DNA from: an uncultured Ruminococcus sp. | Lineage (GTDB): Bacteria > Bacillota > Clostridia > Oscillospirales > Ruminococcaceae | NCBI GenBank assembly: GCA_900318825.1 | Contig: ONMB01000002.1 | Coordinates: forward strand, 1-64,000 | DNA: 64,000 nt | Direction: 5' to 3' | Part shown: positions 8,212 through 14,849 of the stretch, piece by piece | How the letters are laid out: every line of letters begins with the position of its first letter | Numbering within the stretch: the first letter of the stretch is position 1 | The notes under the pieces: model-generated | What the model saw: the letters and a program-made list of their open reading frames with translations, nothing else | What the model was told of the DNA's origin: nothing | Database searches by the model: none | Program-made: the position numbers and the translations under genes

Positions 8212-9471
8212 ATGAAAAAAGGAAGATTAGCAGCTTTAGCTACTGCGGCGGTAATGCTGACGGGCACCTGTCTGCCTGTAACAGCTAAGTATTCGCCTGT
8301 GAACCGCAATGCCATTGAGGCTGAGGCTGCAACCAGTAAAACTGAAGCCTTTGTGTCAAGAATGTACAGTGTTGTCCTCGGGCGTACCCCCGATCCGAAG
8401 GGACTGAAAAACTGGACGACAAAGCTGAATTCTCACCAGTCTACTGCTTCTGATATAATCATAGGATTTTTCTTTTCTGATGAATACAAGGGCAAGAAAA
8501 AAAGCAGCAGCGATATGGTCAAGGACTGCTACAAGGCTATGCTCGACCGCGCTCCGGACAGCAGCCAGACTACATGGATTGCAAGATTTAACGTCGGTAT
8601 GACGATAGAGTCAGTGTGCAAGGGCTTTGTCGGAAGCAACGAGTTCAAGTCGCTTTGCAGCTCCTACGGCATAACTCCCGGAAGCGTCAAGCTCCGCTAT
8701 GCAAGAGACGAGAATTACGACCGTACCGCCTTTGTTTACCGTTTATATAAGAACTGCCTCGGAAGAAATCACGATACAGCCGGTCTTGAGAATTGGTGCA
8801 AGAACCTGAAAAACGGTCTCACCGGCACTAAAATAGCACAGGGATTTCTGTTCAGCAAGGAGTATATCAGCAAGAATACTACCAATGCGGTTTATGTTGA
8901 TATGCTTTACAGAACTATACTCGGAAGGACCGGCGATAAGACCGGTATTTCAAACTGGGTTACCAAGCTCAATCAGGGCAGCTCAAGAGAGCTTGTTGCA
9001 AACGGCTTTCTGTTCAGCAATGAGTTCAAGGGACAGTGTAAGACTGCCGGTATAACTCTTGGCGAAAAAATAGCAGCTCCTGAGGACAACCCCTTGAAGT
9101 CTTACGCTGAAAAGATAGTTACACTTGTCAATGCCGAGAGACGCAAGGCAGGAGTCGCAGAACTGAAAATAGATCCGGGACTTATGACTGCTGCAAACAA
9201 GCGTTCAAAGGAGATCACGGAGAGCTTTGCTCATTCGAGACCTGACGGCAGAGAGTGCTTCTCGGTACTCAACGAAGTAAGCCTGCCCGTCTATTATGCA
9301 GCCGGTGAAAATATCGCTTATGGCTATCCGTCGCCGGAGGCTGTTATGAACGGCTGGATGAATTCCCCCGGTCATAGAGGAAATATTCTCGATCCTGAAT
9401 TCAAATATATCGGAGTCGGAGTTAATGAGGAATACGCTATGCTCTATTGGACGCAGATATTTATCGGTTAA
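8212..9471 (+). CDS. Secreted DUF4214 repeat protein with C-terminal CAP domain
   Basis: A 419-residue exported protein. Residues 1-25 are a signal peptide (MKKGRLAALATAAVMLTGT). Residues 43 to about 285 hold four DUF4214 units, recognisable by repeated FVxRMYxxxLGRxPD, LKNWxxKL and GFxxSxEF motifs. Residues 295-419 are a CAP/SCP domain with FAHSRPDG, GENIAYG and SPGHRGNILDP. DUF4214 domains are thought to bind surface material; CAP domains in bacteria occur on many wall-associated proteins with no settled activity. The third DUF4214 unit shares YARDENYDRTAFVYRLY exactly with the LRR protein at 14850-16472, so the two are paralogues in this region. Monocistronic. Confidence 0.9.
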   Translation: MKKGRLAALATAAVMLTGTCLPVTAKYSPVNRNAIEAEAATSKTEAFVSRMYSVVLGRTPDPKGLKNWTTKLNSHQSTASDIIIGFFFSDEYKGKKKSSSDMVKDCYKAMLDRAPDSSQTTWIARFNVGMTIESVCKGFVGSNEFKSLCSSYGITPGSVKLRYARDENYDRTAFVYRLYKNCLGRNHDTAGLENWCKNLKNGLTGTKIAQGFLFSKEYISKNTTNAVYVDMLYRTILGRTGDKTGISNWVTKLNQGSSRELVANGFLFSNEFKGQCKTAGITLGEKIAAPEDNPLKSYAEKIVTLVNAERRKAGVAELKIDPGLMTAANKRSKEITESFAHSRPDGRECFSVLNEVSLPVYYAAGENIAYGYPSPEAVMNGWMNSPGHRGNILDPEFKYIGVGVNEEYAMLYWTQIFIG

Positions 9472-9480
9472 TGATATGAA

Positions 9481-9516
9481 ACAGCCGCCTTATTGAAGAT
9501 AGGGCGGCTGTTTTTT
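9481..9516 (+). terminator. Terminator of DUF4214-CAP gene
   Basis: Stem ACAGCCGCC / GGCGGCTGT (9481-9489 with 9503-9511) followed by a T run. Confidence 0.9.
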
Positions 9517-9543
9517 GGTATTTTATGAACAGATGATAAAATG

Positions 9544-9571
9544 CCCCCTGTGTTGTGAGATACACAGGGGG
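9544..9571. terminator. rpsT terminator, probably bidirectional
   Basis: A 10-bp perfect stem CCCCCTGTGT / ACACAGGGGG with 8-nt loop. On the minus strand GCATTTTATC follows; on the plus strand TTGATCTTTTA follows. Confidence 0.75.
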
Positions 9572-9596
9572 TTGATCTTTTATTTAAAAGAGCGAA

Positions 9597-9857
9597 TTAG
9601 TCAGCAGCATTGAGCTTCTTAGCGAGCTGAGACTTCTTTCTTGCAGCCTTGTTCTTGTGCATAAGTCCCTTAGCGCAAGCCTGATCTACTCTCTTGATAG
9701 CTACCTTGATAGCCTCTGTCTTGTCAGCAGCGCCTGTTGTTACAGCAGCGTCAGCCTTCTTGAGGATAGTCTTGAGATTGGACTTTCTTGCCTTGTTGGC
9801 AGCAGCCTTAGTAGCATTAACCTTAACTCTCTTCTTAGCAGATTTGATGTTCGGCAT
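9597..9857 (-). CDS. rpsT: 30S ribosomal protein S20
   Basis: An 86-residue basic protein that binds 16S rRNA in the body of the 30S subunit. The N-terminus MPNIKSAKKRVKVN and C-terminal MHKNKAARKKSQLAKKLN are family hallmarks. Start fixed by AAGGAGGTG at the right distance from ATG 9857; the longer frame upstream lacks one. Preceded by its own promoter and a leader of about 115 nt with two hairpins. rpsT beside gpr, transcribed divergently, is a familiar clostridial arrangement. Confidence 0.97.
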   Translation of the reverse strand: MPNIKSAKKRVKVNATKAAANKARKSNLKTILKKADAAVTTGAADKTEAIKVAIKRVDQACAKGLMHKNKAARKKSQLAKKLNAAD

Positions 9858-9917
9858 TTTGTTACACCTCCTTGAGATTATGCGGGTTGTATATATCTCC
9901 GCAATAAACAGATAATA

Positions 9918-9962
9918 GAGTACATAGGGTGTACTCCTGATAAGTGCAACGCACACTTATCA
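9918..9962 (-). promoter_or_regulatory. Two tandem stem-loops in the rpsT leader
   Basis: Stem 1 is TGATAAGTG / CACTTATCA (9938-9946 with 9954-9962, loop of 7), beginning about 10 nt after the predicted transcript start. Stem 2 is GAGTACA / TGTACTC (9918-9924 with 9930-9936, loop of 5). S20 is known to control its own synthesis in E. coli; that this leader does so is inference. Confidence 0.55.
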
Positions 9963-9978
9963 TACTGAGACATTATTA

Positions 9979-10007
9979 ATTATAACATTTCCTGTTATAT
10001 TTTTCAA
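9979..10007 (-). promoter_or_regulatory. rpsT promoter
   Basis: TTGAAA (10002-10007), 17-base spacer, perfect TATAAT (9979-9984) on the minus strand. Confidence 0.8.
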
Positions 10008-10078
10008 TAGGCAAAATTGAAAGTATTGTCGGGTAAAACAATGTCAAATTAAAGCAAAATGCACAATGAGGAGGACTT

Positions 10079-10927
10079 ATGGGAATAAGAACAGATCTTG
10101 CGGTCGAAAGTTTTGCGGAGGAGCGGCTTCCGGAGGGAGTCCGCCGTGAGAGGCGCGGCAGGGCTTTTGAAATAACGGAGATAGTCATCGAGGACGACAG
10201 CTGTCTCGAAACGCTCGGAAAGGGCAAGGGACGCTATATCACGCTTGAGGGGCGGAGTCTGAGCAGGTACGCCGATGATTATGAGGATATGGCGAGGGAG
10301 CTTGCCGGGGAGCTCGGCAGACTCGTTCCCGAGGGAGACATACTCGTGGTCGGGCTCGGAAACAACGATATCACGCCGGACGCTGTCGGACCACAGGCAG
10401 CTTCGAGAATACTTGCCACACGGCATCTCCGTGACGAGCTTGACGGTGATGAGGAAAATTTCCTTGTATCTCTGCGGAGAGTCAGCGCGATAGCCGGAGG
10501 AGTTCTCGGACAGACCGGCATTGAGACGGCGGAGATAGTCCGGGCGCTCGCGGAGCAGCTCCAGCCGGCAGGGATAATCGCTGTGGACGCTCTTGCGTGT
10601 TCGGATATAAGCCGGCTCGGGACTGCCATACAGATGACGGACGCCGGTATTTCGCCGGGAAGCGGAGTCGCCAATGCACGGAAGGAGCTCTCGGAGAAAC
10701 AGCTCGGGATACCTGTGATAGCAGTCGGAGTCCCGACGGTAGTCGATATGCACACGATAGTCCGGAGTCTGACGGGAGCGGATATTGAGGTAAATTCGCC
10801 AAATATGATGGTGACGCCGAGGGACGTTGACCGGCTGACGGAGAGGGCTTCGCAGCTGATAGCCTTCGGGATAAATCTTGCACTTCACCCGGCACTGAGC
10901 TTCGAGGACGTGCGTGGTCTTTTCTGA
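10079..10927 (+). CDS. gpr: GPR germination (spore) protease
   Basis: A 282-residue aspartate-type protease that degrades the small acid-soluble proteins protecting spore DNA, acting inside the germinating spore. Start at ATG 10079 behind GAGGAGG. Motifs seen: N-terminal IRTDLAVE, VGLGNNDITPDAVGP with the family Asp, IIAVDALACSDI with the second Asp, GISPGSGV, PVIAVGVPTVVD and C-terminal NMMVTPRDVDRL. It is shorter than Bacillus GPR (about 370), missing a C-terminal insertion and the longer propeptide, as is common in clostridia. Divergent from rpsT. Its presence implies present or past spore formation. Confidence 0.95.
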   Translation: MGIRTDLAVESFAEERLPEGVRRERRGRAFEITEIVIEDDSCLETLGKGKGRYITLEGRSLSRYADDYEDMARELAGELGRLVPEGDILVVGLGNNDITPDAVGPQAASRILATRHLRDELDGDEENFLVSLRRVSAIAGGVLGQTGIETAEIVRALAEQLQPAGIIAVDALACSDISRLGTAIQMTDAGISPGSGVANARKELSEKQLGIPVIAVGVPTVVDMHTIVRSLTGADIEVNSPNMMVTPRDVDRLTERASQLIAFGINLALHPALSFEDVRGLF

Positions 10928-11050
10928 CTCCGGAAATGTATGTTGAAACCAACGCAGGGAACGCTGTTCTCGGCGTTACACGTTACAATTCAAAACTGCA
11001 CGGACGCTCAAAGGGTGCCACTATGGTTCGGAAAGCGTTTCCGGGAAATA
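10928..11050. repeat. Degenerate intergenic repeat after gpr
   Basis: This gap shares GGAAATGTATGT, CGTTACA and GTTACAATTC segments, in the same order, with the 179-bp inverted-end element at 29225-29403. It is read as a decayed relative lacking clear inverted ends. No gene is seen. Confidence 0.45.
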
Positions 11051-11081
11051 AAGAAAGGGGGCAGACACAGCGGTCTGCCCC
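11051..11081 (-). terminator. mscL terminator
   Basis: A 9-bp stem GGGGCAGAC / GTCTGCCCC with 6-nt loop, then CTTTCTTT on the minus strand, 15 bases past the stop codon. Confidence 0.8.
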
Positions 11082-11095
11082 TGAAGATATATGTA

Positions 11096-11491
11096 TTACT
11101 TCTTAGCCTGTTCCTTGAGGAGATCTCTGATCTCTGTGAGAAGAACCTCTTCCTTCGGAGGCTCAGCAGGCTTTTCTTCTTCCTTCTTCTTTCCGATGGA
11201 AAGAAGTGCGTTAACGCCCTTCATCATTATGAATACACACATTGCCATAATGAGGAAGTTGATAACGGCTGTGATGAAATTGCCCCACAGGATATAAGAA
11301 CCTGTATTGCCGATCTCAGTCATTCCGTGAACTTCAGCGCCGCCGATAGCTGCGATGATAGGATTGATAAAATCGTCAGTGAAAGCGGTAACGATGTTTC
11401 CGAATGCAGCACCGATGAGTACACCGATAGCCATATCCATTACGTTGCCTTTAAGGGCGAATGCTTTGAATTCTTCTAAAAACTTTTTCAT
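11096..11491 (-). CDS. mscL: Large-conductance mechanosensitive channel
   Basis: A 131-residue membrane channel that opens under hypo-osmotic shock. Residues 1-14 form the amphipathic N-terminal helix (MKKFLEEFKAFALK), followed by the conserved pore helix GNVMDMAIGVLIGAAFGNIV and TM2 near residues 69-93. A periplasm-equivalent loop (GGAEVHGMTEI) lies between them. The cytoplasmic C-terminal helical bundle (EVLLTEIRDLLKEQ) follows a Lys/Glu/Pro linker. Length and layout are normal. Own terminator downstream; the zinc-ribbon gene lies next downstream on the same strand only 37 bases from its start, in reverse order (that gene is upstream in transcription), so the two may be cotranscribed. Confidence 0.96.
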   Translation of the reverse strand: MKKFLEEFKAFALKGNVMDMAIGVLIGAAFGNIVTAFTDDFINPIIAAIGGAEVHGMTEIGNTGSYILWGNFITAVINFLIMAMCVFIMMKGVNALLSIGKKKEEEKPAEPPKEEVLLTEIRDLLKEQAKK

Positions 11492-11528
11492 TCAGACTTT
11501 TCTCCTTTTTCCTTTTTAGAATAATTTA

Positions 11529-13109
11529 TTAAATTTCCGGCAAGCCGGGAATTTCCGGTTGATCGTCCTTAACGGACTTTCGTGCCTGCATATATTCGGG
11601 AAGCTCGATAGCGTCTATCTCGTCGTTATATGTAGACTTTTTCTTTGGGAGAGCTTCAACAGCTGTCACATCGCCCGACATTATGGACTCTGAGTGCTGC
11701 GGAACATAGGCTTCGAGCTGATCTGCGTCAGCTTCACCGGCAGCATTCATCGTTACGCGCGATTTATAGTGCTCGTAAGCATTAAGCTGGGTTGCGTCAA
11801 CTTCTCTTGTCACTCTCATGCGGTCCTGATTGTGGACCTGCTCTTTTGCTTCGAGATCGTCAGCGTTAACGGTATCCGTTTTACGCATGAACATCTTGTT
11901 GTATTTTGAGGCAGTATTGGGGTTGAGCTGGCTTGCATCGACAATCGGGGTATCGCCCATATAGTCAACGCGTTTTTTCTCAAATTTCCTGTTGAAGCGG
12001 TCCATACCGGGACCGTCTGCCGAAATGCCGCCCATATCGTTGCTGTGCTTGCCGAAGAAATCGTCCATAGAGTCTCTCTCGGCGTGCTTGGTGGACTTTC
12101 CTCCGTCGAAGAACTCCCAGAAATCATCGGGAACATCGACGTGATCGGGTTCTTCCTTCTGAGGAGCGGGCTGCTGAGGCTGGACAGGAGGTGCGCCGAA
12201 AGCCGGCATACCCTGAACAGGTGCGCCCGGGAAGCCCATAGGCTGCTGGAAATGGGGCTGCGAAGGATCTGCGTTCTCGACCGGCTGAGGCTGACCGTAA
12301 AGCGGCATACCGTTCTGATCGTAGCCGATTATCTGCGGCTGAGCGAACATCATCGGAGCCTGACCGTAGAGCGGCTGACCGTTCTGGTCGTAGCCGATTA
12401 TCTGCGGCTGAGCGAACATCATCGGAGCCTGACCGTAGAGTGGCTGACCGTTCTGATCGTAGCCGATTATCTGTGGCTGAGCGAACATCATCGGAGCCTG
12501 ACCGTAGAGTGGCTGACCGTTCTGGTCGTAACCGATTATCTGCGGCTGAGCGAACATCATCGGAGCCTGACCGTAGAGCGGCTGACCATTCTGATCGTAG
12601 CCGATAATCTGTGGCTGACCGTAAGCTGGCATAGCTGCCGGCTGACCGTTCTGAGGAGGAGCGCCGTTCGGAGGCATAGCGCCCTTTTGCGGCATACCGT
12701 TCATCTGCGGCATACCGTTCATCTGAGGCATAGCGCCCATCTGCGGCATACCACCCATTTGCGGCATTCCGCGCTGAGGCTGGCTGCTCTGCGGGAGGGC
12801 TACTCTTTCAGTATCGAGCTTTGGTATAAACGGTTCGTCGAAGCTGCTGAAGTCGAATTCTTCATCATCGTCGTTCAGCTCGTCGGCGGTATATAGATCA
12901 GACGAGGACTCTGTGGGGGCTCTGTCGCTGATAGTGAAGGTACCGCTGCCGAATTTGAAACCGCCGGCATTGGGTTCTTCTTCAGAGTGATAGCCGCCCA
13001 TATCTACCTGTTCGTAATTAACTTCCTGCGGATTTTCGAGATTCATACCGCAATTAACGCAGAATTTGAGTTTCGGCGGATTTTCGTTTCCACATTGAGG
13101 GCACATCAT
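11529..13109 (-). CDS. Zinc-ribbon, Gln/Pro-rich repeat protein
   Basis: A 526-residue protein of unknown function with no signal peptide or membrane helix. It begins MMCPQCG; either of two adjacent ATGs (13109 or 13106) fits AAGGAG. Residues 3-20 form a zinc ribbon (CPQCG, CVNCG). An Asp/Glu-rich segment follows, then MPQM(G/N)G repeats, then five copies of a 23-residue unit PQIIGYDQNGQPLYGQAPMM. The C-terminal 200 residues are charged and carry about six motifs of the form (V/A)-D-A-x-x-L, such as VDASQL, VNADDL, VDATQL and ADADQL, spaced some 25 residues apart. Preceded by a structured leader. It may scaffold other proteins; that is a guess. Confidence 0.82.
   Translation of the reverse strand: MMCPQCGNENPPKLKFCVNCGMNLENPQEVNYEQVDMGGYHSEEEPNAGGFKFGSGTFTISDRAPTESSSDLYTADELNDDDEEFDFSSFDEPFIPKLDTERVALPQSSQPQRGMPQMGGMPQMGAMPQMNGMPQMNGMPQKGAMPPNGAPPQNGQPAAMPAYGQPQIIGYDQNGQPLYGQAPMMFAQPQIIGYDQNGQPLYGQAPMMFAQPQIIGYDQNGQPLYGQAPMMFAQPQIIGYDQNGQPLYGQAPMMFAQPQIIGYDQNGMPLYGQPQPVENADPSQPHFQQPMGFPGAPVQGMPAFGAPPVQPQQPAPQKEEPDHVDVPDDFWEFFDGGKSTKHAERDSMDDFFGKHSNDMGGISADGPGMDRFNRKFEKKRVDYMGDTPIVDASQLNPNTASKYNKMFMRKTDTVNADDLEAKEQVHNQDRMRVTREVDATQLNAYEHYKSRVTMNAAGEADADQLEAYVPQHSESIMSGDVTAVEALPKKKSTYNDEIDAIELPEYMQARKSVKDDQPEIPGLPEI
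12292..12636 (-). repeat. Five tandem 69-bp repeats inside a coding region
   Basis: Five head-to-tail 69-bp units, nearly identical in DNA and differing mostly at third codon positions. Each encodes the 23-residue unit PQIIGYDQNGQPLYGQAPMM plus FAQ. The outermost unit on the C-terminal side has M for Q. Such arrays change copy number easily. Confidence 0.88.
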
Positions 13110-13140
13110 TGAAAATCACTCCTTAACTGTAAAAATAATA

Positions 13141-13221
13141 TCATCTGCCATATCCCCTTGAAACGCGGCAGATGACCGGACAGCTGCTTGTCTTTCGGCA
13201 AAATAAGCCGAAATTATCCGG
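13141..13221 (-). ncRNA. Structured leader RNA, possible attenuator, before the zinc-ribbon repeat gene
   Basis: Read on the minus strand from the predicted start near 13233: an outer stem CCGGA / TCCGG (13217-13221 with 13176-13180) encloses an inner stem TTTCGGC / GCCGAAA (13193-13199 with 13207-13213). Then comes a perfect 9-bp stem TCATCTGCC / GGCAGATGA (13141-13149 with 13167-13175, loop of 17), followed by TATTATTTTTA. The last part has the shape of a weak intrinsic terminator lying 30 nt before the start codon. No known riboswitch class is recognised. Confidence 0.45.
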
Positions 13222-13239
13222 ACATATTCTCACCCATAC

Positions 13240-13268
13240 ATTATAACATTTTATTATTCATATTTCAA
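13240..13268 (-). promoter_or_regulatory. Promoter of zinc-ribbon repeat gene
   Basis: TTGAAA (13263-13268), 17-base spacer, perfect TATAAT (13240-13245) on the minus strand; leader of about 124 nt. Confidence 0.78.
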
Positions 13269-13510
13269 GGGCTTTTTCAAACATTGTGCAAATAGCGCTA
13301 AATCGAGATGTTGATTTGTGTAGTAACGACGGAGCGTCCAAGTGCGGAGCCTGAAATTTATCGAATATGTACAATGAGCAGCAAAAGTGGGGATATAGGG
13401 GGAAAATGGTGGTTTTTGACATACTGCACAAATGTCGTGCCTGTATAGATATTAAATTTTGTCAGCATAACAAATATTGTTCCGGGGTACTGTTTTTTGC
13501 AAATGAAATG

Positions 13511-13519
13511 TGATATAAT
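13511..13519 (+). promoter_or_regulatory. Extended -10 promoter of the VanY-type gene
   Basis: TGATATAAT gives a perfect -10 with the extended TG; the -35 is poor. The rest of the divergent gap 13269-13510 is AT-rich with no gene recognised. Confidence 0.6.
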
Positions 13520-13599
13520 GTGTTCGATAGAGAAATATAACCGTCTGCAACAGACGTCAGAACAAAAGCAGCCGTTAGTGCGGCAGACAGGAGTAAACA

Positions 13600-14703
13600 A
13601 TGCCAAAGAAAAGAATAAGCAAGGAAAAAAGCATTCGCAGGACAAAGCACCTGACCGAGTTTGTTATATGTGCTGTTCTCTTAGTCGGAGGAGGCATATG
13701 CGTAAAGGGAATGGTTGACCGGAGCAATACCGTCTCTACCAATTCCTACAAGGAAAAGGCAGAGGTCGAGGTCACAGATCCTACTGAGGTAACGACAGAA
13801 GCATTTGATCCCAATAAGATAATATATACTTCAAAGGCTGTAAAGACCAAGGACAAGTTTACCGGAAACCTTATCCTCGTAAACAACGATCATCAGTATT
13901 TTTCTACTGGAAAAGAGGATCTTGTCAGTATCTATGATGCCAATGTCGAAAGAGGTCTTGAGGAATGCTTCAGTACCGTCGATAATACCTATTCTATTCT
14001 CCGTGAGACCTACGGTCCTATGGCGGATATGATAAAGGCTTTCTATGATCAGTATCATCTCAATACCCTTGTTATCTACGGTTCTTACCGCACAACTGCT
14101 TTCCAGCAGCAGCTCTATGAGGCTGACCTTGCCGAGACCGGTTCAGAGGAGTCCACAAGAGTTGCAAAGCCGGGTTTCAGTGAGCACGAGACCGGTTATG
14201 CGTTTGACTTTTCGTTATATTACGATGACCACTATGCCGATTATGACGGCACAGGAGATTATTCGTGGTTCAACGGAAACTGCTGGAAATATGGCTTCAT
14301 TCTCAGATATCCCGAGAATAAGGCTGATATAACAAAGATACAGTACGAGCCGTGGCACTTCCGCTATGTAGGAGTTCCTCATGCGTTCTATATGGCTAAG
14401 AACGGCATCTGTCTCGAGGAATACGAGAAGCTCGTCGAGGAACACCCCTACAACGGCGAACACCTTGAGTTTACCGTTGACGGCGGCAAGAATATTGAGG
14501 TATACTTTGTACCCTCCGATGACGGCTCAGAAGAAACAATGGTACCTGTTCCTTCGGGATATAAGTATGATATTTCAGGAAACAATTCTACCGGATTTAT
14601 CGTGACAGTCTACAAGGACGAAAGGGTATCACCTGAAACGGAGAATGCTCCTGCTGAGACTCAGCCCGAGACTCAGGCTGAGGAGACAGAAGCTCAGGAA
14701 TGA
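13600..14703 (+). CDS. D-alanyl-D-alanine carboxypeptidase, VanY / M15B family
   Basis: A 367-residue membrane-anchored zinc peptidase that trims the terminal D-Ala of peptidoglycan stem peptides outside the cell. One N-terminal helix (FVICAVLLVGGGICVKGMV, about residues 22-40) anchors it. Zinc motifs: KPGFSEHETGYAFDFSLY (His and Asp ligands) and EPWHFRYVG (catalytic Glu and His ligand), in the order typical of VanY/DacB-like M15B enzymes. A C-terminal Glu/Thr/Ala/Pro tail of about 25 residues is low complexity. Start at ATG 13600 behind AGGAG. No van resistance genes lie nearby, so a housekeeping wall role is more likely than glycopeptide resistance. Confidence 0.9.
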   Translation: MPKKRISKEKSIRRTKHLTEFVICAVLLVGGGICVKGMVDRSNTVSTNSYKEKAEVEVTDPTEVTTEAFDPNKIIYTSKAVKTKDKFTGNLILVNNDHQYFSTGKEDLVSIYDANVERGLEECFSTVDNTYSILRETYGPMADMIKAFYDQYHLNTLVIYGSYRTTAFQQQLYEADLAETGSEESTRVAKPGFSEHETGYAFDFSLYYDDHYADYDGTGDYSWFNGNCWKYGFILRYPENKADITKIQYEPWHFRYVGVPHAFYMAKNGICLEEYEKLVEEHPYNGEHLEFTVDGGKNIEVYFVPSDDGSEETMVPVPSGYKYDISGNNSTGFIVTVYKDERVSPETENAPAETQPETQAEETEAQE

Positions 14704-14714
14704 TATATGTCAAG

Positions 14715-14750
14715 ACAGCTGCGGCATAATGCTGCGGCTGTTCTATTTTT
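14715..14750 (+). terminator. First terminator after the VanY-type gene
   Basis: Stem ACAGCTGCGGCAT / ATGCTGCGGCTGT paired with two G-T wobbles, then TCTATTTTTC. Confidence 0.72.
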
Positions 14751-14754
14751 CAAA

Positions 14755-14791
14755 AGGAACGCAGTATGTTGACCATACTGCGTTCCTTTCT
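14755..14791. terminator. Bidirectional terminator between convergent genes
   Basis: A 14-bp perfect stem (AGGAACGCAGTATG and its complement, loop TTGAC), with TTCTTGCTT on the plus side and TTTTGAAAAA on the minus side. It serves the LRR-DUF4214 gene as well. Confidence 0.85.
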
Positions 14792-14849
14792 TGCTTGTTG
14801 TTAGGAGGTGGATGAAATTAGAACATCTGCAATGTTGTTGTCATATTTG

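Noticed and set aside
10049..10888. Long minus-strand open frames opposite gpr.
   Set aside because: gpr is certain on the plus strand; the opposite frames have Arg/Pro/Ser-rich shadow composition and no ribosome site.
12045..12896. A long plus-strand open frame antisense to the zinc-ribbon repeat protein.
   Set aside because: It is an antisense shadow of the 69-bp repeats, with repetitive RLSEHHRSLTVE-like translation, no ribosome site and no family match.
13600..14703. VanY-type glycopeptide resistance gene.
   Set aside because: No vanHAX, vanRS or other resistance genes are near, and the ddl in the window keeps D-Ala-D-Ala type residues. It is called a housekeeping carboxypeptidase.
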